From Tetrahymena thermophila SB210 (taxonomy: Eukaryota > Ciliophora > Oligohymenophorea > Hymenostomatida > Tetrahymenidae), in the NCBI RefSeq assembly GCF_000189635.1, contig NW_002476413.1:310001-374000 (forward strand): 64,000 nucleotides of DNA, written 5' to 3'. Of the stretch, positions 32,768-46,760 are shown piece after piece. The first letter of the stretch is position 1; every line of letters begins with the position of its first letter. The translations under genes were made by a program, and so were the position numbers. Below the pieces are notes generated by a model, which was not told the origin of the DNA, did not search any database, and saw only the letters and a program-made list of their open reading frames with translations.

Positions 32768-33898
32768 ATGCAAAATATATTGTCAATTCTTTAAGATTTT
32801 TAAAAATAAAGCTAATTCCTTTAAATAAAGAAAATCAAAGAGAAATACTTTCTAAGCTCCGTCAATGATACTATTTTGAAATACTCAGATGACTGGTAAA
32901 CAGAAAGTACTTACTAGGATATAGAGTAAGGATAATAAACAGAGAATGAAATAGAGATAACTTCATTGTTTATGGATTTCAATAAATATTTTATGAATTT
33001 ATTTTAGAAACTGATTCGTTAAAATTAAACTCTAAAGATGTTAATAACAAACTTATTAAGAATCTAATAAAAATCTATTTTTGATTAAAATACAGAAGAA
33101 AGATATCAATCTGAAATAAATCGCTTTAATCAATCCCTAGAGGAAAATGAGCTTTTACAAAAATATCCTGAAAATTATTAAACTTCTGATAAGTTGCAAG
33201 ATATCATTAACAATTATCAAAATTTAATTTATATATTGCTTGAATAAGAAAGTGTTTAGATATTATTTAAAAATCCACTTAATATAGACTTTAATATATA
33301 TAAATTGATATAATTAGAAACTCTCATTTTAGGGTACACTTATTTTAATGCAAATTGCACTTCACGTCTTCTTCTTGAGAAATAAAACTATTTTGATACA
33401 AAAATAAAATGGCTATTAGAATATGAATAGTATTCAATTTTTGTCAATGATTTAAGATTGGAAATAGGAATTAGTTCATATGGAAAGTGTGATTAAAATG
33501 ATAGCATAAGAAAAAATATTAAATTACCTGAGATTTAAGCAAACTATATTACTTTATTTGTAGATGTTGATGGTTCTATAGTTTATTAAATTGCTATTGA
33601 TTTTGCTTTTTCAGAAAAATTTGACATTAAATAAAGATTAAAAGTTCTCATATATTCAAATGCAGATTATCTAGGAAAAGAATTTTATTGTTCACTAAAT
33701 AATCTTAAATAAATACCTAGTATCTTAGATGATGCCTACAGCTTTATAAATTCTCCTTTTGATACGAACGAAGATATAATTGAGTTATTTTTTGAAGACT
33801 AATATATTCTTATGCTTTCAGCATTATAAATAAAAAAAGTTAATTCTGTCTTGCATAATTCAATTTAATAAATTCTATCTGATTTATTAATAAATTGA
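32768..33898 (+). CDS. Uncharacterised intronless protein, 376 residues
   Basis: A single uninterrupted frame, ATG at 32768 to TGA at 33896-33898, with normal ciliate codon use (many TAA Gln). No signal peptide or membrane helix. The N-terminal half is rich in charged helices (SLEENELLQKYPENYQ). The C-terminal half alternates hydrophobic strands and acidic loops (ITLFVDVDGSIVYQIAIDFA, DTNEDIIELFFEDQYILML). A spaced Cys pair occurs at NANCTSRLLLE and GKCDQND. I do not recognise a family. Being intronless among multi-exon neighbours may reflect retrocopy origin or simply lineage intron loss. Confidence 0.75.
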
Positions 33899-34876
33899 TT
33901 AATAATATATAAATTATTTTCAATAAATTTAAACTTGTTATGATAATTCTTTGTAAAAATGTTTTTTTTTACTTGAACTTTACAAAACATGTTATTTTTC
34001 TAAAAAAATTTTTGTTTAAAATATTAATTAAATTCTTGATTGTTTCTTGACAAATATTAAATTATGTAAAAAGAAAAAATAAATGAGTAAATTTAGTACA
34101 AATTATCTTTTTAAAAATATTTTTATTGAATTTAAAACTCAATTTTCTTTTAGTTTTTATTAAATGAAAAATAATTTAAAAATTTAAAATAAAAAAACTC
34201 TTAAATAAATAAAGCAATCTTTCAATTGATTTATTTTATTATTTCATTATTTTAACAAAGCATTCAATTACATTAAAACCTTATTAATATTTTATATTTT
34301 GATTTGAAATGCTTAATTTTTTAATTATATGATTTTAATTTCAAATTTAAAATTATTTTATTATTTAATTACTAACTAAAGATATAATTAATCCTACTTA
34401 AGCAGTTAATTAAAAAATCTATAAATTATGATTTTGTAGAAGAAATTCATATCAAAAATTTCGATTTTAAGAACTGAAAGAAAAAATTATAGAAAAATAT
34501 TTGATTTGAATTTATTTTAATAACTTTAAAACTTTCTCATCATTTCTCTAATTTTGTACATGTGATTAATACTTTATCTAAAGAATAAAATATTATTTAA
34601 ATTTTTATAATGAGACTTAAATAAAGCAAAAAGATTATTGAATTATTATGTATTAGCATTTTATAATTGTATAAATTGTTCATAATTTTTATAATATTTT
34701 CTTTTTGAATATTATTAAAAAATTCTAATAAATGTGGTTAAGGCATGACTAAGTTTTTTGATTTCTAATCAGTTTTTATAAATATTGTAAATATATTATT
34801 TAAAAAATATATCTTAATTTCAACTAATCAAATAGATTTATTCAATAGAAAATATAGAACTAAATTCATAAAAAAA
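33899..34876. other. Intergenic, AT-rich
   Basis: Nothing supportable; only long A/T tracts. The last about 60 bases before 34877 are A-rich and contain the A7 run directly preceding the ArfGAP start codon. Confidence 0.45.
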
Positions 34877-36281
34877 ATGAATTCATTTAATAGTGACAAC
34901 TTGCTTTAAGAGTTAGTAAATGACATATAAAACAAATAATGCTTTGATTGCGGTGCTTATGAAAATACTTAAACATCTTTGAATAATGGAATTTTCTTGT
35001 GCTTGAAATGCAGTTAACTTCATAGAGGATTTGGAATAAAAATATCATAAATAAAATCAATAGAAACAGATGAATGGAACGAATATAGTTTGAGCTTTTT
35101 AAAATTAGGAGGAAATTAATAATTTAAATAATTCTTGGATAGTTACTAATTTCCTCCTGAAGTGACTATTTTTTAGAAATATAGATCAGTTGCTGCCGTT
35201 TTTTATAGAAAGAATGTAAGCAATTACCAAACATAACATTTATTTATTTCTGCATCTATAAAAATTATAATTATTTAAAGAACTTTCAATGTGTTTTTAA
35301 GAATATTATAATAAAAATTGAGCAAAAGTTTAAATTTTTATTGTTAAATTTATAACAGCTAAAGCATAAAGTGGAAAATGTAGGCGAAACATTTAACGAA
35401 GAACCTCCTTCTCCAGAAGAAGGTATTAAAATACTAGACTTGATGCAATTTTAAGAGATATAACCAGGTATATTTTTTGTAAATATAATTCGCAGATAAC
35501 TTTTAAATTAGCTTGAATTATTATAGCAGCAACTTACTTAGCAATTTTCATAAATTAATTAAATGTTTTTAATAGTTTTAGATCCAAGGGAAATTCTACT
35601 TCAGCAAGATTAAGATGATATGGAAAAAGTTAAAAACTTTTTCGTGAGTGCTTTCAGCAAAGCAGAAGAAGGAGTAAAAAATATTTCTAAGAAAATTGAA
35701 GAGACTGATTTTAAAAAAGAAATAAAAGAACTTGGGACAAAGGTTAGTGAAAAGTCGTCATAGTTTTCATAAAGTGTTTAGGTGAGCAATTAATTAAATT
35801 TTCAAAAATCAATCTTAATAATTTTTAATAGGAAAACGTGAAAATAGCAGCAGAAAAATCCAAAGTAGCAGCTGAAAAAACTAAAGTTGTGGCAAATCAA
35901 ACATTTAGTGAAATATCAGTAAAGCTTAAATAAAATGGTTGATTTAATAATAAACTTTATTATATATATGAATGAAACAGGAGAAATCAAAAGTTACATA
36001 TGAAAAGGCCAAAGAAGCTACTTCAGAAGGAATAGATTCTCTTAAAAAGGTAATTTTATTTTTTAAAAATTAGTTTATTTTAATCTAATTTTATAAAGAA
36101 TCTAACTAGTGCTTGGATGTTTTTGAAGAAAAAGGCTTCTAAAAATGAAGATGGTTAATAGTAAACTTAATTAATTCTATTTTAAGTTTATTTATTTATT
36201 TTTTATTCTAAAAGAAAAAGTAATAATCTAAATGCTGATGACGATAAGCTTACTATGGATGAAAAATATGAGAAACAATGA
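34877..36281 (+). CDS. ArfGAP domain protein (ArfGAP1-like) with amphipathic C-terminal tail
   Basis: Seven exons: 34877-35215, 35359-35467, 35582-35781, 35832-35918, 35981-36049, 36099-36160 and 36215-36281; all phases fit, 310 residues. Residues about 20-113 are an ArfGAP zinc-finger domain: CFDCG, then CLKCSQLHRG (CxxCx16-17CxxC with the invariant Arg), then WNEYSLSFLKLGGNQQF and YRSVAAVFYR. This matches the ArfGAP1 class, which stimulates GTP hydrolysis on Arf at Golgi and vesicle membranes. After an acidic linker, residues about 165-290 form Lys/Glu/Ala-rich heptad-like repeats (VAAEKTKVVANQTFSEI, YEKAKEATSEGIDSL), a long amphipathic helix that could sense membrane curvature as ALPS motifs do; the helix role is inference. 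Several introns cut this tail at phase 0, so exons could be skipped or added without breaking frame. Confidence 0.92.
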
Positions 36282-37490
36282 AAAATTTAATTAAAAATAG
36301 ATATTTAGAAAAAATATTATTTATTTACCAATAAAAACTTAATTAAGTAAATTAAAATAATTAAGAATAAATTAATATTTAAATAGTAAGTTAATTGAGT
36401 AGTAGAAACAGCTTATCTATTGTAATATTAATTCTTAGATATATTAACTGTCAACATAAATAAAGTATAAATAAAAAACATTTAATTTAATCAACTAAAA
36501 TTAATATATTTATTTATGCATATACATTTTACATTTTTTATATATTACAAAAAGTTAATTTTTGATACATATTTAGTTCGAAAACAAACATTTACTTTAT
36601 TTATTTATTAATAAGTTTAAAATTTTTAGTTTTTTCAATTTGAAAAAAAATAGTTTATCTAAAATAAGCATTTTTAAAAATTCTTCTAAATTTAAGATGA
36701 TTAGTTTATGTTTATCTTGTAGTATTTTTAATCTTTTTAGTAATTTAATTTATTATTTAACATTTTGGAATTATATTTAATTTATAAATAATTGCCATAA
36801 AATCTAAAACAATTTTATTCAAAATCTTATAAAAGAATCATTGTGTGTGTCATCTTTTTTTAAATAGAAATTATATTTTGGATATAAAGTGATACTTTTT
36901 TAATAATCTATACAATTAAAAATCATACATATACTATATACTTTAATTTTAAATTAATTGCATTATTTGCAGCTGACCATATAACTAAATCTATGATTAA
37001 TTATTAATGGTTTTATTTATTTATGATATGATAAGATGCGATTAATTTTCTCTTTTAAAATGAATATTTTCATAAAAGCTACATTTTAAATATTTTAAAA
37101 ATATTAATTATTCTAATTGCTTAATTTAATATAAATATATAAACCATTTAATCAGATTAAATAATTTTAAATGAGTTCTTTACTTTTAAACTTTATTTTT
37201 TAATAGATTTATCATACATAGTCTGTATGATATCAGTTAATGAATATTTTTTATTCACTAAACTAATTATGTGAAAAAGTTAACATATGCATATATGTAT
37301 ATGTGAGTGCATGTGTGTATGAATGAATGAATGAATGAATGAATGTATTATGTATGATTAGCTAATTAAACTTTTGTATATAGAAAAATTATAATAGAGA
37401 TAACTTTGTGATTGATCAAAAGAATATGTTTAACTAATTAATTATTATAATGAAGTATTTATTTGAAGTTTTTTATTATTTTAGTATTTT
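36282..37490. other. Intergenic between convergent genes, with a GAAT microsatellite
   Basis: 3' regions of the plus-strand ArfGAP and the minus-strand kinase face each other here. A TG-rich tract at about 37286-37318 leads into six or so GAAT/ATGA units (37318-37345). No gene supported. Confidence 0.5.
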
Positions 37491-40400
37491 TCAAAATTTG
37501 TTAGTAATGCGACTATTTCCACTACTATAATTATGATTGTGGATTATTTATATATTATTATTATTGTTATTATTTTAATTGTTATTATTATTAGTATTAT
37601 TGTTAAGCCCATTATTTTCAAAATTGTTTATGAAAGACCATCCATTCACATGATTGTCAGTTGCCATACCTAAAGGGGTCATGGTCATCATGAAATTAGG
37701 CGTGCCACTATTTTTGCTATCAACAATAGGTTTTATGTATGGTGGAGGAGGTTTCAGTTTTCTAATAAAAAATAAATTATTGATTATAAAAAACTCTCAA
37801 ATCTAAATTAAAACAAACCTTTATATTGCATGAGTCCAATTAAATCCATTAAAGAAAGGATGTTTTTTTATTTCTTCAAAATCGTTCTTGCCAAAGCCAA
37901 GTCTCTTTTGAGGATTTTTAACAAGAAGCTGTATTTGTTATAAAAAAAAAATTAATCAAATTTTGTAATTAAAATAACTTTTTATTTACTCTAGAAATTA
38001 GATTTCTTGCATTGTCTGAGACGTAACTTGGGAACCTTATTTCTTAAAATTCTATATTGTGGCAGATTTCGTCTCTTTTTATAGTTAGTTAGTTGGTTGG
38101 TAAATTATTTTAATCAACAAAATGTAAAGTAAAAAATAAAATTTTACTTAGAATCACTAAAGAATGGAGGAGATCCTGTCAGCATTTCGTAAAGTAAAAC
38201 ACCTAAATGGTAGTAATCAACTGCTTTTCCATGACCACACCTTTTAAGCATTTCTGGAGCTAGATATGCCAATGAACCACAGAAAGAGTGAGTTGAGTAA
38301 TGATCATAAACACCGTCTTTAGATAAACCGAAATCTGTTAACATAGCATGACCTTCACCATCGATAACAATATTCTCTGGCTTAAGATCCCTGTAAATAA
38401 TATCATGTTTATGAAGATGCTTTATTGCTAGCATAATTTCTGACAAATATATACGAGCTCTTTGTTCGCTGAATCTGTAAATTAATTTTTAAATTAAATT
38501 AAGCACAAATTTATTGATGCAAATTTTAAAAATTATTTATCAACCATTAAAAAAAAATGTTTACCTTTTATCTCTTTAAAGAGCGTGACTTAAATCACCA
38601 CCTGGCATGTATTCCATAATCAAGAAAAGATCTTTACTTGTTTGGAAAGCATACATGAGTTTGACTATGAATGGGTGACTCATTATGCTTAAAACGTTTC
38701 TTTCTGTCATTGCGTATTTCGTTAAGTTTTATCCTAAAACTTTAGATTTGTGGAGCATTTTCATTGCATAATATTGGTCTGATCCTTTTTTTTCAACAAG
38801 ATATACTTCTCCAAATGAGCCTCTACCTATTTAATTTACTATTCTAAAATCTTAAGGTCCAACTTTTTAACTTTGCATTTCATATGCTTAATTTAATTAT
38901 TAGTTTTGCTATTACTGCTACATTTGTTATTGTTATGATAACTGCTGCTATTAATTTGGTTTGCTTAGCTGAGAAGAATCTTAGCTTTGTATTTTATGGT
39001 GCTTTTAAGTAGGAGATAGAGTTTACTCATGATTGATGTATTAATTATTAGTATATTATCCTGAATTTGTTATAGTCTCATTTGTTGAAACATTTGTATT
39101 TATATTGTTGTTAGCATTATTTGGCACGTTATTCTAGCCTCCTTGGTTATTATTATAATTACCACTGCTTGTGTTACTAGATTTATCTTTTCTTGGTGAG
39201 TTACTAAACATTTTCATTACACTTTCGTTTGGGAAATCGTGAATTATAACTCTCCAAGGCTATTAATTACTTTATTAACCATAGAGATTAGATCCATTGT
39301 TATTTATTTGAGAGTCTGTGAGCTAGTTCTAAGAACTTAGAGAGGATTCTTAGCTTGATATGCTTTAGGTGTATGCCTTATTTGGTGAACCTTCTAATCC
39401 GTACATTGTTCCTCCACTTTTAGAGTTAGAGTTTGAATTTCTGTTGTTAGTACTACTGCTCATTACACCGCTGTTTGAGTATTATTTAGTCACCTCGAAG
39501 GATCTCTTTTAATTATCTGTATGTTGGTTGACTTATTTTTCCTATGGGTTAGATTAAACAGAATTAGAGTGATGTAACCCTCCTTAGGCTTGCTTTTCTC
39601 CTCCGCCCTTGTTTGAGTTATTCATACTTGCCTATCCATAATTAGATGAGAGGGTCAACTTTTAGCTATAAAAGCCACTTAGAGCAGATTAACTTAATAT
39701 CTGCTCATATGTAGTAGTACCTCTTTGCTAATAATGTGTACCTTTATTCTAAGAGAATTAGTTTGGCGTAGTATTAAAGTTAGAATTAGATGTATTTGAA
39801 ATAATCTGATTTTAAGAAGTAGTATCCTCTGAAAGATGATTTACTGTATGTCTTTTCTTCCCTTTCTAAGAGTTATATTCACTATTTTCATTATTAGTAT
39901 TATTTGAATTGTTGTTATTAGTAGTGTTATTGTTATTATTGCTATTATTCATATACATTTAATTTGCATATCCATTATCTTTTTTTAGTTCTACAAATAC
40001 ATTAATAATGTCAGTATTTTTAGTGCACTCAATAGCAAGTTTGTTTTCTACATTTTTTAAATTTACATCTATATTTTTGCATAATAACAGCAAGCGAACA
40101 CATTAAGCACTATTATTTTTGCATGCAAAATGAAGAGCTGTATTTTGATTGAGATCCTATCTGTTTATTTCTGCCCCTGCCTTTATACAAATATCAACTA
40201 TCTCATCGAACCCCCTTTTAAATAAAAAGTAATACTTACATATTTTTTAAATAAAAAAGCCAGTAAAAATACTAAATTTTCGATTTTTTAATTTTTCATT
40301 TACTTTTATTAATTTTAAGTAGATTTTTACAAATCGTAATCACATCATTTCTTTGAAATTTAATTGATTAAAAACATATAGAATTAATTAAAGTCCTTTT

Positions 40401-43400
40401 CTTGTAAATGTAGTTAAAAAAATTTGCTGTCAAAACAAATACCAAAGAAAAACAGCAAAATAAAATTTAAATTAACCAAGTGAATTAATTGAAAGCTTTC
40501 AAAATATATATATGTAAGCTTCAAAAATAGTAAAATAAAGTTTTTTATCAGGTTACGTTGAAAATTTAAAAACGAAAATTTACTTTTCTGCAGCAATCAT
40601 AAGTGCAGTTTGTTCTAGATTGTTAGTAATATTTACATCTGCGTCATGAGAAATCAATAAATTTAAAATACTTGCATTTCCATTGTAAGCAGCATAATGA
40701 ATACTTGACCACTAGTTTTAATCTTTAAAATCAGTATCAGCTCTTAAGTCAGCTCTTTCATGTTGAAGTAGCTATTCAATAATAGAAAAGCTGTTTTACC
40801 TGACACTCTAAATCATTTTTATATTATTTTCTTTCTTAGAATTCCACCAACCTTACCAAGCATTTTTGTGGCGTTTTTTTAACTTATCAAAGTATTCCTA
40901 GTTATTGGTTTTCTAGAATGTGTCAATTTTATCTATTTGTCTAATGTCATACACTTGGCCTTTTAACAAAAAATAAATTTTTTAATTTTAAATAATTCTA
41001 TTTTACGTTTTAAACAAATAAAATAAATGAAGATTTTATCAAAAATTAATTAAATCTTTTTTTATTTATTGATTAATATTTTTATTGATATTTTTTATGT
41101 TTGTTAAAATAGAAGAAAGTAAGTATTTTCTTATTGACTCTATCTAATTTACCACAATCCTTATAAAAAAAATATTGGTCCAGTTATATACTAAAAATAT
41201 CATATTCTATTTGGTCTGTGATCAAAAAAACCAGTTGAATTTTTTATAAAAAGTAAGTGATAGACTTTTATACAAAAGTATTTTCTTCTTTTTTTATTTT
41301 CCTCTTCTCTTAAATTTATTTGTTAATACAAATCTAAATATAATATTTATAAAGTTTGTTTACCTGTATCTTAATCTCTTATTAAAAACATTTCAGATAA
41401 ATCCTTCTAAGGTTGAACATTTTTACGAACTGGACTCACTCTACTGTTTCCATCTGTTTCAAAATTATTCTATTTACTTGTATTTTAAGTGATATTTGCA
41501 TCGTTATTAGTGTTATTGCTAAATGGTGTGATGTTGTTATTACCCTATGGATAGGTTTTTTTGGGTGTTTATGATTTCCTAACCAATCCTAAGTCATTTA
41601 AATTATTGCTGTGAGGCTGGTTTTGCTTAATAGCCAACGTGCTTTGAGAATTTCTTGAGGGGCTTTTATTTTGATATTGGTTTTAACTAGATGGGTTGCT
41701 ATTATTGCTATTATTGTTAGCAGTATTTATTTTAGTATTTATATTATTAGACTAAATATTTTCTGAATTCTGAGTGTAACTCATTGTATTATATTGAGTT
41801 GCTCCAAATTTCGGACCTATTGGACCAGATTAAACAGGGTTTAGATTGACTGTATTTTGCACTGATGCATCTTTGTCCTTTAAATTATATTTATAAGGAG
41901 AACGAGTCTTGTATGAGTTTGCTGCATTAGAGTTCTAATAAAAATTTTAAGAAGTCAAATTAGTTAAGAATTCGCTTGGCTCTGTTTTAGGAGAGAGAAC
42001 TCTTTAGCTGTATTGCATCCCAAACTAAGGATTATTTTAATTATGCTAAGAATGGGCTGTTCCATATCTCAATGCTGCACTATCGTACCGCAATTATCCA
42101 GTGTATTTTGAATAAATATTGCTGTTATTGCTCATAATATTTCCTTAATTAAGATTATTAAGCTACTATTATTGATTCATCAAACTGACGTTCGTTTAAA
42201 TTTCAGGTGTAATCATTTGCTATTACACTTATTATTGTTACTGCTAATTGCTGTTCTAATTAAAATTTCCTTTTAATATTTTAAAATAAAATTTACAAAA
42301 ATATTTATCATGTAAAATTCTATTTTTAATCAAAATTATTTTCAATCACTTAAACATTTAAACGAATTTCAAGAAAGATAAAAAACTAGAATCAAATGTT
42401 ATCTAATTTCTATTTCAAAAAAAAACAAACCACTTTTTCTTATTTCTAGTTCTAAAACTAATGAATTTTTTTTGAAGATTCATAGAAAATAAATCAATAA
42501 ATATAATTTAACTAAAAAAATGTTCTTTTTTGGTTTGTATAGCATTACAAATGAAATTCTATAATTTGCAATTTTCATTATCTTCATATTTCAATATACC
42601 CATAAAATTATTAGGTAGTATATGTCAAAAAATATTAGTTGTGCATCAAATAATTTGCTTCACCTTGATAATAAATAATCTATTTAGCTACTCAATTTTT
42701 TAGAGTCTTCATCTTAAAATTATTTAAATTAATTAATTGAAATGGCTCATCCTGCTTTCCGCTTAATTGAATTATTGTAAGAATACACTTATTATCATTT
42801 TCTTCAAATTCGTTTTATTTAATGTATTTATTGATTTATTTATATTTATATATATGTATGTGTTTATATACCTTGTGGAGTAGAAGAAGATTCATTGCTA
42901 GCGTTTTAAGGAATAGATGGAATATTAACGTTGTTTTAATTTGCTTTTGTAGATAAAGCTGTTGCAGATATTAGTCCATTTTGATACTGATTATATTGAC
43001 TTTGATACGTATTAATTTGCTAAACATTTGGCTGCTGGTTCTGCTATTGTTAAACTTACTAATTAATTGATTAATCTTTAGGCCCTGGTTTAAGCGGGGT
43101 TTCGCTTTTTGAGCTTTTATTTAACTTTACTTTGAGCTGGTTAGGCTACTTCTTTAAATGAGAATTATCTTAAACCTTTTCTTGATTTGCATTGATGTTG
43201 TTTTGAGAAGAAATTGGTCTATACGTATTTGAAACTCTATAGTTTTACATAAACAAATCGCTCTTGCCAAGTTAGCTGTTATTTGTTAGTACAGTAGTTT
43301 GCGAACTGCCCGTTTGTAAGCTTTACATGTTTTGATCCTCGTATTCTATGGTATTTTGGTTCTCAATTGTATTTTGCTGCTAATATTTATTTGGAGCAGG

Positions 43401-43793
43401 CTGCTAACTTGTTTAACCTAAACTAATTTGCTGCTGTTGAGTTTGCTAAGCAATGTTTTATTGTTTTTACTGCTGATTCCACTAAGAAAAAGCAGAATTC
43501 GCGGTTTAAGAAAATTGCTGCTCTACATTGGAAGAGGGAACATTAGTGGAGTTGTTTCCTCTATACTGATACTAATAATTACCCTATTGAGTAGAAGAAT
43601 TACGTTACACTCCAGGGTATGTTCCGCTGTTACCTGTTTGATAGGTTTGCTACTAATTATTATTTAAATTGCTTGAATATTTTTGTGATGTCTTATTTGT
43701 GGGATTAAGGCCATTCGACTACTTTTTCGTCTCTCCATTCGCTCCAGTCGTTAATCTAGGAGTATAGTCGATTCCACCCTTTACTTTACTCAT
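37491..43793 (-). CDS. Ankyrin-repeat AGC protein kinase with giant Gln/Asn-rich N-terminus
   Basis: Eight exons: 43793-42872, 42269-41364, 40959-40584, 40214-38565, 38474-38148, 38074-37990, 37928-37819 and 37761-37491; all phases fit, 1,548 residues. Residues 1-610 are mostly Gln/Asn/Ser. Residues about 640-835 carry ankyrin repeats ([57 protein letters not shown]). A second Asn/Ser-rich linker of about 350 residues follows. The kinase domain starts near 1190: [11 protein letters not shown]-loop, YYAMKML Lys, [10 protein letters not shown] catalytic loop, DFGLSK, and an activation segment [12 protein letters not shown] typical of AGC kinases. The AGC tail is recognisable ([12 protein letters not shown]) with WSFINNF as a possible hydrophobic motif. 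All catalytic residues seen are present, so it should be active. The last intron uses a GTTTGT donor. Confidence 0.93.
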
Positions 43794-45676
43794 AGTTTTT
43801 AATGTCTTCACGCTACTGCGGTACTATCACTATATCTATATCTCTAAAAATAATATTTAGCTTGTATACTTTTCTTTATCTCTTCTTATTTTTTCGATGC
43901 TTTCTTTCTTCCAATCTATCTATCTATCTCTCTGCTTATCTAAATCAATATATAGATAGTATATATATATGTATGTATACTCCACTTAATTATTGACTGA
44001 TTTATTAATTAATTTATTGATTAATATTTAATTTATCGATTGATAAATCAATAAGCTATTTATTTCTTTATTAAATTTCACTTATTTAATTAATTTCTTT
44101 TTCTTTAAGTCAAAATTTACTTTTTCAAATTGTATTAAAAAAAATTCTTTAATACCTTCATTTTTATTTCAAAATTATTATAGTTGTCTGTCTGTCTGCC
44201 TATCAGTCTGACTGAATTCCCTACATTATTCACATTCATATATATTTACTTACCACTTTTTTTAATATTTATATAAAGAAATTATGTCAAGCCAAATCAA
44301 AGTTAGTTAGTTATTTATTTATACCTATTTATTTTCTTACTAATCCTTTGATCAAACTTGAAATTATTTATGTTTCCCTTTAAAATCAGCAATAACTTTT
44401 ACTTTTTGATAAGGACTAAAAACATATATTAATAAATTAACAATCTTGTGATTTTTTATCAATACAACAAACTATTAATTAATATTCCAGTATATTTTAT
44501 TGAAAATAGTCAATGAGATATTTTCAAAATTATTAAAAAAAAAGAAACAAAAAAATTTTACTAATAAAAATAATTGTTAATATTTTCAGTCTCAAATAAT
44601 TAATTAATATTTAATTTTCAAATTTCTTTTTAAATTTAATCAATACTGAATACTAAACTCAATTAATTTATTTTTACTGAGAAAAAAAAAATAATTCATT
44701 ACTGACTTATAATTTTTACTAACCTAACTAAGGATAATTTAAATATTAATTCTACAACTATTCAAAAAACAATTTAAAATATTCAAAGTCTCAATTTTTA
44801 TTTTTTGGTTAATATTTTAAATTCTAATTTGAATTCCTCATTGATGTAAAAATTTTGAACATTTTTTAACTTTTGTTCTACTTAATTTTAATTTAAACTC
44901 ATAAAAATGTGTTTTGATGTTTTAAGTTAATTATTTTTTTATTAAAGCTGACTGAGTAAATAAATCATAATTAAATTTTAAATAAAATAACTTTAATTAT
45001 TGTTTTTAAATTAATAAAAATAATATGTTTAAATCATTTCATCTACTTTAAAAAAATAAATTTTTAATTAATTATTTTGAAGATATTTTAAATGAGCTTT
45101 TTTTTAATATTTAATTTAAATAAAGACATTCACTTTAAATTAATACTAAGGGAAATTTCACATTTAATAGCTATTTTATATATTACTAACTAATATTGAG
45201 TTTGTTTTAAAATAAAAGTTAATATAAAATAAATTTTTTCAAATTCTATCTAAAAATATTTTTTCTTAAAGTGTATTATATCTAAATTAGCTATTTTACC
45301 TCATATAAAAAAATAATAATTGAATATATTTGATTTTTAGTATTTATATAATCTGATTTTTATTTATTTATTAATTTATTTTTAAATTGTGGAGAAAATC
45401 AATCAAAAATAAAATTTTTTTGACTAATTTTTTTCACTCAAAATTCTAAAAAATAATTGCAACATAATATAAAATGATTAAGTTGTTATAATTTTATTCA
45501 AAAGTGTTATTTATTACAATTGAGTTTTATTTTTGATATTTTATAATTATTTACAAGCTTTAATATTATTTTTTAATGATTTTTTAAAATTTTATGTAAT
45601 TTAAATAAAAAATGGCTTAATTTATTTTAAATGATACAAAGTAAATAAAAATAGTTAGTAATGAATTCTTTTAAAT
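43794..45676. other. Intergenic, AT-rich, with CTAT and CTGT microsatellites
   Basis: Short simple repeats: ATCT units near 43915-43935, CTGT/CTGC near 44182-44210, TATA-type DNA near 43950-43975. The first 300 bases are probably the kinase 5' leader and promoter. No gene supported. Confidence 0.5.
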
Positions 45677-46760
45677 TCATTATTTAAACGCTAATAATAT
45701 TAAATAAAATATAAAATCGAATGATATTAATAATGGATAATAAGCAAAAATAATTATATAGCTAAACCCATCCTTATCGTAATTTAGAGGATATGAAAAT
45801 GAAACAAATGCAAAATTGTTAACACCTCTTAAATCCATCCTAGCTTAGGAATTTTCTTTAGCTTTGTCTTCGTTTTCATAAAAGTTTACATAGCATTTCT
45901 AGGATTAAGTGAGTTTTTCATAACTCAAATTAAAATCTAAACATGCCCAACTTGGTATTTTTACTTAGCTAAAATTATAAGGCTGACATCCTTTAAGTTT
46001 TCCACTATTTACTGATGACCTACTACGATAGTAGTTAACTTAAGTGTTCGTAATTACCCTTTATCCTAGATAAAACATACTTATTAATTTAAATACTAAA
46101 ATTATCTATCAATTAATACTTTTATTAAATGCAATTGCTCGAGGAGCAACATCGTAGCTGCTTTAATCTCTTACTGGTTTTTCACAACTATCAGTCAACA
46201 ATAAAAAAATATTAGAATGTTTTAATTTAAAATAATAAATAAATAAACAAATGAAAGAATTACTTATAATAGGTTCCGTTTGTGATAAATTTGTATGGAT
46301 ATGGTTCATCTCCAAGCTAATTTGTATTTTGATTTGATTAACAAGCATATCCAAGCATATTTTAGTCTTTATATTTAAAGTTAACATACAAAATCGAATA
46401 TGCTTCACTACCTTAAAGATTTTTTGTAAGCTTTCCTGAAATTGAGCAATCGTTAAATGATTCAAATGTCATAGATTAAAGAGGATAAAATATGACAAAG
46501 TACATACAAAGAAATATTACTATGCCTCCAATAAAAAATAAGCCATGAGCTGTGCTCTTTGCTATGAGAGCAAATACATTATTATCAGTGTCTAAAAGAT
46601 AGGCGAATACTATTCCATTTATAATAAGAAGAATTACGAAAATATAAAAGTAAGACCAAAGATCAGACATTAGAGGCAGAGCCTAAAGACTAAATGTAAT
46701 AATTATTCCACTAACTAAAGCTAGGGATGCAGATATTACTCCTATTTTAGATACTTACAT
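45677..46760 (-). CDS. Four-pass Cys-rich membrane protein, tandem paralogue A, 317 residues
   Basis: Three exons: 46760-46264, 46187-46120 and 46065-45677; introns of 76 bp and 54 bp, phases 2 and 1, all consistent. Hydrophobic helices lie at about residues 6-27 (GVISASLALVSGIIITFSL), 37-57 (YIFVILLIINGIVFAYLL), 75-100 (LFFIGGIVIFLCMYFVIFYP) and at the extreme C-terminus (FSYIIIFAYYPLLISFDFIF). Between helices 3 and 4 there is a loop of about 180 residues with at least six Cys that are also present in the neighbour at 47793 (DC, ACQSN, CE, GCxPY, WAC, CYVNFYEN), likely disulfide-bonded outside the cytosol. No known family recognised. Confidence 0.8.

Noticed and set aside
43428-43667. Plus-strand hydrophobic frame that looks like a membrane protein
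   Set aside because: Antisense of Gln/Asn-rich exon 1 of the ankyrin kinase; runs of CAA/AAT on one strand read as Leu/Ile on the other.
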